Assembly (NCBI GenBank): GCA_046758845.1
Contig: JBHIBA010000046.1
Location: 1-21,207 of the forward strand
Length of the DNA: 21,207 nt
Reading direction: 5' to 3'
From: JBHIBA01 sp046758845
GTDB lineage: Bacteria; UBA8248; JACPRG01; G963555815
The translations under genes were made by a program, and so were the position numbers. The notes beneath the pieces were generated by a model. It was not told where the DNA came from and did not search any database. It worked only from the letters and a program-made list of their open reading frames with translations. Positions 1 through 5,083 of this stretch are shown here, piece after piece (within the stretch, counting starts at the first letter, position 1; each line of letters opens with the position of its first letter).

Positions 1-133
1 GGGTCGGGGAAACGTGCCCCCAGTTCATTCTCCGCGCAAATACGGGCTTTGCTTTTTCCTTCCGCGATTAGGGTTGTTTGGAATGGAAAGCCCTTGGGTG
101 TGAGAATCCCCTCACTGGTCCGCGCTAGGCGGG

Positions 134-808
134 TTAACGCCCGCTCTTGAAGAACAGACCGCGGTACTGTCCCCACTTTTGAACCACGATCCCCAAGGCG
201 ATGCCCATGGCCACATGAGCAAGGAGGGTCGTGATAAACATGCCGTTCCAGGCCGTGCCGAACTTCCCGATGCCGAAGGGTCCCATCATTTTCGCCATGG
301 GCGGTAGAGTCATCATCCCCAGCTCGACGAAAAAGACACTGTAAAGAACCGCGCCCCACCACTTTGTTCGTCCGAAGAGGATCGAATAGACGATTCCAAA
401 GGCAATCCCGTTGAACAAGTGGTAGAGGATGCCGCCGAGGTAGATCGCCGGCGTGACTTTAGCCTTCATCCCTACCCCGGCAATCAACCGCCCGAACAGA
501 GAGACCGAATCGGGCAGATAACCAATGTTCACGCCTGCGGACCGTACGACGTCCAGCGACAGGGTAAGCAAGATTCCGCCGATCACTCCTACCCAAAGCC
601 TCCGATACAGGCGATCCAGCCCTACCGATCTGGCATAGAGCAGAACGCCAAAGAGAATAATTTCGGCAGGAACACCCACTGCCCAGAAAAGGGGTGGCAT
701 TGGCGCTATGCGGGCAGACCCGAAAACGATCAGGGGCGGCAAAATTCCCCCCGCGATGAGGCCGATCAGAGTCAGCGAACCTTCTTTCGATTTAAGGAAC
801 TCAACCAT
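134..808 (-). CDS. multi-pass membrane protein of unknown function, last gene of the mer-type operon
   Basis: I do not recognise a named family. The 224-residue product is strongly hydrophobic, with about six predicted membrane segments (roughly residues 13-31, 38-59, 71-88, 121-146, 150-168 and 193-212). Polar or metal-liking residues lie inside or between the helices: a YHLFNG motif near residue 130 and a Met-rich stretch (MMTLPPMAKMMG) near residue 166. The start is the ATG at 808; the Shine-Dalgarno sequence is weak (GGAAG about 10 bases upstream). It lies downstream of, and in the same orientation as, the MerE/MerT/MerP-like genes, so co-transcription is likely and a role in metal or metal-organic transport is a reasonable but unproven inference. 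A GC-rich hairpin spans its stop codon, but no T-tract follows, so I do not call a terminator. Confidence 0.7.
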   Translation of the reverse strand: MVEFLKSKEGSLTLIGLIAGGILPPLIVFGSARIAPMPPLFWAVGVPAEIILFGVLLYARSVGLDRLYRRLWVGVIGGILLTLSLDVVRSAGVNIGYLPDSVSLFGRLIAGVGMKAKVTPAIYLGGILYHLFNGIAFGIVYSILFGRTKWWGAVLYSVFFVELGMMTLPPMAKMMGPFGIGKFGTAWNGMFITTLLAHVAMGIALGIVVQKWGQYRGLFFKSGR

Positions 809-860
809 CTTGCATGCTTCCGTAGGTTGGATTGACCTGCGCAGAGGCTGGTATTTTCTC

Positions 861-963
861 TTGCGGTGTCCAGGAGATTGCCCACCGCCGTGCCACCGAA
901 GATCAAGCTTAGAGCGGGAGATGGCCTGGACAGATCAGGGCGGCGCTATCCAGCGCGATTTTC
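861..963 (-). pseudogene. remnant of a second MerE-like mercury transporter gene (frameshifted)
   Basis: Reading the minus strand gives ALICPGHLPL followed, after a one-base loss, by LIFGGTAVGNLLD. This matches the core of the intact MerE-like protein encoded 1 kb upstream (CPCHLPIYFALLGGTAVGALF), with the same spacing if one base is restored near 911. The second metal-binding Cys of CPCH is Gly here, no start codon is evident in frame (a TGA lies just upstream) and the reading frame soon ends. I therefore read it as a decaying paralogue between merP and the terminal membrane gene. A sequencing error could explain the frameshift but not the lost Cys or missing ends. The match is seen by eye; no alignment score was computed. 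Confidence 0.5.
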
Positions 964-1036
964 CTTCACACGTTTTGTATCGGTTACCCCCCTCGAACAA
1001 CCGGGGGCAGCGGGATCCCCCCCGGAACGTCCCCTC

Positions 1037-1369
1037 CTAAGACCTTTTTTCCCTGCCGGCTCGGAACCCCAGCCGGTTTATGGCCGCCATCATTTCTTCC
1101 ACTGTGACCCGTTTCGGGTCATAGGTGACATACGCCTCTCCCTTGGAGAAGCTCACCCGTGCCTTGCTCACTCCTTCCAGCCTTTCCAAGGCCAGTTTCG
1201 CGGTGACCGCTCAGCCGCCTCACGTCATGCCCGAAATCTTCAGCGTCACTTGCTCCCCGCCTTCGGCGGACCGGACCGCATCCTCGCCACAGCCACCAGC
1301 GACCGTGGCAAAGAGGATCACCAGGAGCACAAACCCCAGCACTTTTGGAACCCCTTGGGCGCGCGACAT
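1037..1369 (-). CDS. merP: MerP-like periplasmic metal-binding lipoprotein with two selenocysteines (UGA codons 50 and 53)
   Basis: The frame runs from ATG at 1369 (Shine-Dalgarno AGGGGG just upstream) to TAG at 1037, 110 codons, crossed only by TGA at 1220-1222 and 1211-1213. Residues 1-27 form a signal peptide ending in a lipobox-like VAGGC, so the protein is probably lipid-anchored facing the periplasm. Residues 41-108 form a heavy-metal-associated (HMA) domain, reading QVTLKISGMT-U-GG-U-AVTAKL, then LERLEGVSKARVSF, AYVTYDP and VEEMMAAINRLGF. In MerP and related metallochaperones the motif is GMTCxxC, whose two Cys bind Hg(II); here both Cys positions are UGA and everything around them is intact. 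A strong hairpin lies 15 bases after the second UGA. Normal MerP passes periplasmic Hg(II) to MerT, encoded 17 bases upstream. Readthrough as Sec is inferred; the frame and motif are seen directly. Confidence 0.85.
1177..1195 (-). promoter_or_regulatory. candidate bacterial SECIS hairpin in the merP-like gene
   Basis: The mRNA forms CTGGCCTT-GGA-AAGGCTGG, an eight-pair stem (two G.U pairs) with a three-base loop containing G. It begins 15 bases after the second UGA, placing the loop 24-26 bases downstream of that UGA and 33-35 bases downstream of the first. Bacterial SelB-binding SECIS elements are coding-region hairpins with a G-containing apical loop roughly 16-37 bases after the UGA, so one hairpin could serve both codons. 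Confidence 0.7.
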
Positions 1370-1386
1370 CACTTCCCCCTTTTCTG

Positions 1387-1746
1387 TCACATCATGGCCA
1401 GGGCGCCCGAGAAGAAATCAGCCCACACGACGCCCGCCATGATGATTGTCGCCACAATCAGGAAAACCAGGTTGATTCTGGAACCGGCCATCCTGCATGC
1501 GAGTTGCTGACAGCGTCTCCACTCCCGGAAATAAAGGTAGTAGCCGGTACCGAGGCCGATAACCCCCAAAGGGAAAACAAGCGGCCGGTACTTCATGGTC
1601 GTCGCCATGAATGCGCCCGTTCCGAGGCCCAGGAAAATAACCGCCAGGGGAATGAGGCAGCAGATGGAGGCCCCCAGTGATGTGATCACGCTGACGATGC
1701 CCGGAAAACTGGTTCTTAAAGGTGTCGGGGCTCTCTCCTTATTCAT
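1387..1746 (-). CDS. merT: MerT-like inner-membrane mercury transporter
   Basis: This 119-residue protein has three predicted membrane segments. Vicinal cysteines C29-C30 (GASICCLIP) lie in the first and a second pair, C79 and C84 (RRCQQLACRM), lies in the loop before the third, the usual MerT layout of a CC pair in helix 1 and a second Cys pair in a loop. MerT accepts Hg(II) from MerP and carries it into the cytoplasm. I chose the ATG at 1746, which overlaps the end of the MerE-like gene and has GGAGAA upstream; an in-frame GTG at 1767 would add seven residues. The downstream neighbour is the selenocysteine MerP-like gene. All four Cys are ordinary TGC/TGT codons. Overall resemblance to Tn21-type MerT is moderate, so this is a MerT-family call rather than proof of substrate. 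Confidence 0.8.
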   Translation of the reverse strand: MNKERAPTPLRTSFPGIVSVITSLGASICCLIPLAVIFLGLGTGAFMATTMKYRPLVFPLGVIGLGTGYYLYFREWRRCQQLACRMAGSRINLVFLIVATIIMAGVVWADFFSGALAMM

Positions 1747-1987
1747 CGGGTCGGTTCTCCAAAACACTGGGCTTGACCTGGGCGAGACTCTTTCGCGAAA
1801 GACGGAGACCCAGGACGAGAGCGGTGACGAATGCGATGGTCAGGGCCGCTGCGGTCATCCCTGTGTTCTCTGAGAAAAGCGCCCCCACCGCCGTCCCGCC
1901 CAACAGAGCGAAGTAGATGGGCAGATGACAGGGGCAGAGGACAAACGCCGCCCCCAGCAAGACTTTTCCGAGGATCGTCCTTTGCAC
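1739..1987 (-). CDS. merE: MerE-like small membrane mercury transporter
   Basis: The 82-residue protein has two membrane segments and the motif CPCHLPIYFALLGGTAVGALF, with C18 and C20. Transposon MerE proteins carry a nearly identical TCPCHLP...AG(T)TAGAFL block, in which the Cys pair is needed for uptake of Hg(II) and methylmercury. The start is a GTG at 1987 that directly abuts the TAA of the zinc-ribbon gene and has a G-rich Shine-Dalgarno (GGGAGGGGG) inside that gene. The 3' end overlaps the start of the MerT-like gene, so the three are probably translationally coupled. A decayed second copy of the same family lies at about 861-963. Confidence 0.82.
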   Translation of the reverse strand: MQRTILGKVLLGAAFVLCPCHLPIYFALLGGTAVGALFSENTGMTAAALTIAFVTALVLGLRLSRKSLAQVKPSVLENRPDE

Positions 1988-2341
1988 TTAGGCCCCCTCC
2001 CGGTCGGCCTTTCTATGAGGGAAAACGCACCCGGGCCTCTTCGCGCCGGCCAACTCGAGCGAAAACGCGCCGAATTCCCTAACAAGGCTGAAAATGGCTC
2101 CACCGTGATGGATCACACTCCCCTCGGGCGAGTCGTCATCCACCGGTATTCTTTCATCGCAGAACGGACACGAGACGAGCTGGACGAGCCGAAGGGCGTC
2201 GCGGCCATTCTCTCGTGCGAGCCGAAACAACACGCCCGCGCAGTTCTCGCACTCGATGAGATCGCCGATCTTCGCGTCCCACGGGACGGAGGCCTCCATC
2301 TCGCATCCCGGGCAGTGGAGAATCCGCTCAGCAGAATTCAT
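1988..2341 (-). CDS. cysteine-rich zinc-ribbon protein of the mer-type operon
   Basis: This soluble 117-residue protein has an N-terminal zinc ribbon (C10, C13, C31, C34: CPGC ... CENC), resembling the short LysW/TFIIB-type ribbons that read CPxC...GDxxECxxC. It is followed by a third CxxC at C58/C61 (CPFC) with His78-His79 nearby, which could make a second, incomplete metal site. There is no signal peptide or membrane segment. Its start overlaps the stop of the selenocysteine glutaredoxin (ATGA), and its stop touches the GTG of the MerE-like gene, so it is firmly inside the operon. I do not know a named family. Cytoplasmic binding or hand-over of the imported metal is a plausible inference from position and Cys content only. 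The C-terminal 25 residues are basic and variable in character. Confidence 0.72.
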   Translation of the reverse strand: MNSAERILHCPGCEMEASVPWDAKIGDLIECENCAGVLFRLARENGRDALRLVQLVSCPFCDERIPVDDDSPEGSVIHHGGAIFSLVREFGAFSLELAGAKRPGCVFPHRKADREGA

Positions 2342-2586
2342 CGCCCGATTCCCAGAAGGCCCGAGATCTTTCCCCGGTCGAACCCCACCACCGCCTCCTC
2401 GCCGATGAGGAGGACGGGCGTCGCACGGCGTCCCGTCTTCTCCACGAGGACATTGAGCGCTGTCTGATCTTGGTCAACGATGTGCTCTTTGTAGGCGATT
2501 CCGTGATGTGAAAGAAACTCTTTCACGGCCTTGCAAGGAGCTCACGTGCTTGATGTGAAAAGGACAACTTCGCCGCTCTCCTTCAT
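2338..2586 (-). CDS. glutaredoxin-like selenoprotein, active site UAPC (UGA codon 15), first gene of the mer-type operon
   Basis: The gene starts at ATG 2586 behind a strong Shine-Dalgarno (AAGGAGGAAGG) and is 82 codons long once the TGA at 2542-2544 is read through. The product begins VVLFTSST-U-APCKAVKEF and continues to ATPVLLIGEEAVVGFD. This is the thioredoxin-fold glutaredoxin pattern: active-site CxxC (here UxxC, U15 and C18), the cis-Pro TPV loop, and a GxxVVGF-like end. UGA replaces exactly the nucleophilic first Cys. Glutaredoxins reduce disulfides and glutathione mixed disulfides; selenocysteine forms of thiol oxidoreductases are well known. A conventional start at the GTG at 2526 would drop the first strand and the whole active site. 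Its stop overlaps the next gene's ATG. In this setting it may keep operon thiols and selenols reduced or release bound metal; that is inference. Confidence 0.88.
2508..2526 (-). promoter_or_regulatory. candidate bacterial SECIS hairpin in the glutaredoxin gene
   Basis: A perfect eight-pair hairpin, GTGAAAGA-GTT-TCTTTCAC, begins 15 bases after the UGA; its GUU loop is 24-26 bases downstream of the UGA. Both the distance and the G in the loop fit bacterial SECIS rules, and spacer, stem length and loop size equal those of the hairpin after the second UGA in the merP-like gene. Confidence 0.8.
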
Positions 2587-2641
2587 CCTTCCTCCTTCGG
2601 GTTGACGGTCCAGGATGTCACCTGTGTTCTTCGATCGATTC

Positions 2642-2673
2642 AAGATAAATCCCGGACTTGGGTACGGAGTCAA
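2642..2673 (-). promoter_or_regulatory. mer-type promoter and MerR-family operator driving the selenoprotein mer operon
   Basis: The minus strand reads TTGACT (-35, 2673-2668) followed by the dyad CCGTAC-CCAA-GTCCGG (2667-2652) and a weak -10 (TTATCT or TATCTT, 19-20 bases from the -35). The Tn21/Tn501 merT promoter, from memory, is TTGACT then CCGTAC-ATGA-GTACGG with a 19-base spacer before the -10. The -35, both dyad arms (5 of 6 pairs), the four-base centre and the overlong spacer all agree. Such spacers are poorly used until MerR with Hg(II) untwists the DNA, so mercury-inducible control is likely. The first gene starts about 55 bases further on. Confidence 0.75.
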
Positions 2674-3122
2674 ACGTTTTTTTGGCCGCTTGGCTGGAAG
2701 CCTGCGTAATCGGTTCTATTGCCGTTTGAATTCTTTGGGTTCTTTCGCCATGTGGCAAATCGTGCCTTGGCTCTTGAGCGATTTCCGGTCCGTCGCAAGG
2801 CTTTTCTTTAGGGGGGGTGTCATGTTTTCAAAGGGGATTGCCTGGGTCACTGAGGGAATCAAAGGGGAAACGCACAAGGGAGCGAAGCATTGGACATTGA
2901 CTCCCCTTGTGTAGTACATTCAAAAAAGATCAGTGGGTATCCGAAGACCACTCGAGGGATTCCAAAATCTTGGGGCGGGCACATCGGAAACGTAAATTCC
3001 GTAAAGAGGAGCCACAGATTTTCTTAGTTGAATCGGACGGCGGGGGTTCTTCGCCTCAAGAGACGTCCAACGGGAAAAGCCTCGGCGCTTCCGACCAAGG
3101 ACCCGAAGATTGTCAGGGTCGC
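2674..3122. other. intergenic region between the mer operator and the rodZ-like gene
   Basis: I see no convincing gene. In particular, there is no divergent merR, which usually sits here. A 10-base direct repeat (TCAAAGGGGA) occurs at 2828-2837 and 2859-2868, without a known meaning. The rodZ-like frame is open from a TTG at 2907, and composition becomes coding-like from about 3020, after a Shine-Dalgarno-like AAAGAGGAG with no good start codon at the right distance. The rodZ-like protein may therefore extend up to 72 residues into this stretch. Confidence 0.4.
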
Positions 3123-4190
3123 ATGTCCCTCGGACATACAGGCGACGAGGCGGAGCCGCCCCTTCTCAGCCCGGCAGGAGCCGAAAGGACTGCCCCGACT
3201 GAACGGCCGTCCGGTCGGGGGCCCAAGACGTCTTCGAAGGAAACGCTCGGCGAAATCATCCGCCGCCGCCGGGAGGCAAAAGGAATCACTGTCGAACAAC
3301 TGGCGGACACCACGAAGATCAAAGAGCGCATCCTTATCGCCATTGAGGAGGATCGTTACGACCAGACCCTTCCCGTCCCTGTCGTTCGGGGCTTCCTGAG
3401 GACCATCGCATCGGAGCTCGGGCTTCGTCCTGCGACAATTCTCACGCGCTTCGAGCAGATGGGCATCAAAGGGGAGGTGGAGCAAGTCTTCCCGAAATGG
3501 ACTGCCCAGCTGAAACCCCTCAAGCGAAAATCGCGCAGTTGGATCTCGACTGTGACGGCGGTCTTTCTGGTCCTCGGACTGGGATACCTCTTCTTGACCG
3601 TTGACTGGAATCTCATGCTGGGTTGGACAGGGGACACTCCAGATGGGGAGGTGGAAGGGCCGGCGGGTTCCGGGGAGTCCGGCTCTGAGCCCGCACAAGG
3701 AGCCTTCCGGGCCGAGAAAACCCTTGCTTCCAACGGAGGGGCCGGTCAGGACACGTCCAGGACGACCCCTTCCAACCATACCTCCGAGGAGCCTTCGCGG
3801 GCGGGGAATGGCCATGGGCTGGCCGGTTCCTCCGGTTCACAGGACGTAAGAGCCGCCAAGTTGAATGGCGGCGAGTTCGGGTGGTTGCAGGATTCCAGCG
3901 TCGAGCTTCCCAACCGGCAAGACGCCAAACCGGACAACCGCCCTTTGTTTCTCAAGGTCACGGCCAAGGAGGACACCTGGCTGCGGGTGATCGTGGACGG
4001 AAGGAGGCGAGACGAATCCTTCCTCCTCGAAGGCGAGAGCCGGCGTTGGGAAGGAGAAAAAACATTCGTCTTGACCGTGGGCAACGCGGCCAACACGAGC
4101 GTGGAGCTGAACGGTCTGACCATCCAGCTCCCCAAGACCAAGAGCAACCTCGTCCGGGACTTCCTCATCAGCAAGAAAAATCTGCCCTAG
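3123..4190 (+). CDS. rodZ: RodZ-like protein: cytoplasmic helix-turn-helix, one membrane span, periplasmic DUF4115 domain
   Basis: Domains, counting from the ATG at 3123: a Cro/C1-like HTH_25 domain (about residues 40-105; LGEIIRRRREAKGITVEQLADTT in two parts, then LPVPVVRGFLRTIASELGL), a basic linker, a single membrane span (about 140-160), a low-complexity Gly/Ser/Glu linker, and a C-terminal DUF4115 beta domain (about 273-345: LFLKVTAKEDTWLRVIVDG, then ELNGLTIQLPK). This is the RodZ architecture; RodZ tethers the MreB cytoskeleton to the elongasome, although in distant bacteria the HTH/DUF4115 protein is poorly characterised. The start is uncertain: the frame is open from a TTG at 2907 and neither start has a good ribosome binding site. 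It is followed 11 bases later by aroE, suggesting an operon with aroE and mfd. Confidence 0.8.
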   Translation: MSLGHTGDEAEPPLLSPAGAERTAPTERPSGRGPKTSSKETLGEIIRRRREAKGITVEQLADTTKIKERILIAIEEDRYDQTLPVPVVRGFLRTIASELGLRPATILTRFEQMGIKGEVEQVFPKWTAQLKPLKRKSRSWISTVTAVFLVLGLGYLFLTVDWNLMLGWTGDTPDGEVEGPAGSGESGSEPAQGAFRAEKTLASNGGAGQDTSRTTPSNHTSEEPSRAGNGHGLAGSSGSQDVRAAKLNGGEFGWLQDSSVELPNRQDAKPDNRPLFLKVTAKEDTWLRVIVDGRRRDESFLLEGESRRWEGEKTFVLTVGNAANTSVELNGLTIQLPKTKSNLVRDFLISKKNLP

Positions 4191-4201
4191 TCTTTCCGCC
4201 C

Positions 4202-5083
4202 ATGACCTCTCTGGAGCGGGTCCTGGGGGTTCTGGGTTTCCCCCTGGGCCATTCCCTCTCGCCGTTGATGTACAACCCGGCACTGGCCGAGCTGGAACTT
4301 CCCTACCGGTTCCTCGCCTTTGAGGTTCGCCCCGAGGGCCTCCGTGACGCCATGCGCGGGATCCGCGCGCTGGGCATTCATGGCGTGGCCCTCACCATTC
4401 CCCACAAGGAGGCCGTTCTGACGCACCTGGACGACCTCACCGAACAGGCCCGCCGCATCGGCGCCGTCAACCTGGTCTTTCGGGACGGTGAGCGGCTCAT
4501 CGGGCACAACACCGACGGCGCCGGTTTTGCCCGGTCTCTGAGAGAGGAAGGGGGAATGGACCCGCGAGGGAGGCGGTTTCTCTTGTTGGGAGCAGGGGGC
4601 GCGGCGCGCGGGATCGCACTGGAGTTGGCGGCCGAGGGGGCGGCGCATCTGGCCATCGCCAACCGGACCCTTGAGCGGGCGGGTGCGTTGGCCGAGTGGG
4701 TGCGGAAAGGTTTCCGCTCTGTCCGCGTGCAGGCCCTGCCGTTGAGAGGAGGGCAGGTAAAGGCCGCTGCGGGTGAGGCGGACGCCGTGATCCAATGCAC
4801 TTCCCTGGGATTGATGGGAGGGGGCGAGGAAGAAGACGCTCTGCCTCTCGACCCCGGCTGCCTGCGTCCCGGACAGGTTGTAGTAGACATCGTTTACCGC
4901 CCCCTGGAGCCTCCGTTTCTGCGCGCCGCCCGGGCCAGGGGCGCTAAGACGGTAAGCGGCCTGGGAATGCTGGTGTTCCAGGGAGCGGAGAACTTCCGAA
5001 TCTGGACCGGCCGGGAGCTTCCGGTGGAGCGTGTCCGGGCGGCGATGGAAGCGGCGCTCGCCAGCGAGGGGCCACAGGGATGA
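4202..5083 (+). CDS. aroE: shikimate dehydrogenase (NADP+)
   Basis: AroE reduces 3-dehydroshikimate to shikimate with NADPH in the cytoplasmic chorismate pathway. The 293-residue length is typical. Visible motifs are GFPLGHSLSP (shikimate site serines), LTIPHKE with catalytic Lys69, NTDGAGF with catalytic Asp105, the nucleotide-binding GAGGAARG loop followed by ANRTLER (NADP-type Arg), CTSLGLMGG and DIVYRPLEPPFL, and C-terminal GLGMLVFQGAENFRIWTG with the substrate Gln. I chose the ATG at 4202 because the family begins right before LGVLGFPLGHS; the open frame further upstream overlaps the rodZ-like gene. The last bases overlap mfd (ATGA), so the two are translationally coupled. Confidence 0.95.
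   Translation: MTSLERVLGVLGFPLGHSLSPLMYNPALAELELPYRFLAFEVRPEGLRDAMRGIRALGIHGVALTIPHKEAVLTHLDDLTEQARRIGAVNLVFRDGERLIGHNTDGAGFARSLREEGGMDPRGRRFLLLGAGGAARGIALELAAEGAAHLAIANRTLERAGALAEWVRKGFRSVRVQALPLRGGQVKAAAGEADAVIQCTSLGLMGGGEEEDALPLDPGCLRPGQVVVDIVYRPLEPPFLRAARARGAKTVSGLGMLVFQGAENFRIWTGRELPVERVRAAMEAALASEGPQG

Noticed and set aside
866..1510. Long plus-strand open frame opposite the merP/merT genes
   Set aside because: It is antisense to the merP-like and merT genes, which have clear families and ribosome binding sites. Its translation is Pro/Arg/His-rich without recognisable domains.
1037..2586. UGA reassignment in the genetic code (UGA = Cys or Trp) instead of selenocysteine
   Set aside because: mfd, aroE, aceE and the glutaredoxin gene itself end in TGA at their natural C-termini, and Trp/Cys are otherwise encoded normally. 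Only a few internal UGAs at redox or metal-ligand positions occur.
2740..2775. Sigma-54-like box (minus strand GGCACGATTTGCC)
   Set aside because: The GG and GC elements are separated by 8 rather than 10 bases, so it does not fit the -24/-12 rule.
2615..2914. 99-codon plus-strand frame where a divergent merR would be expected
   Set aside because: No MerR-type helix-turn-helix or conserved Hg-binding Cys, no ribosome binding site, and it crosses the mer operator.
2897..2920. TTGACT followed by TACATT as a promoter for the rodZ-like gene
   Set aside because: The spacer is only about 12 bases and no alternative -10 lies at 17.
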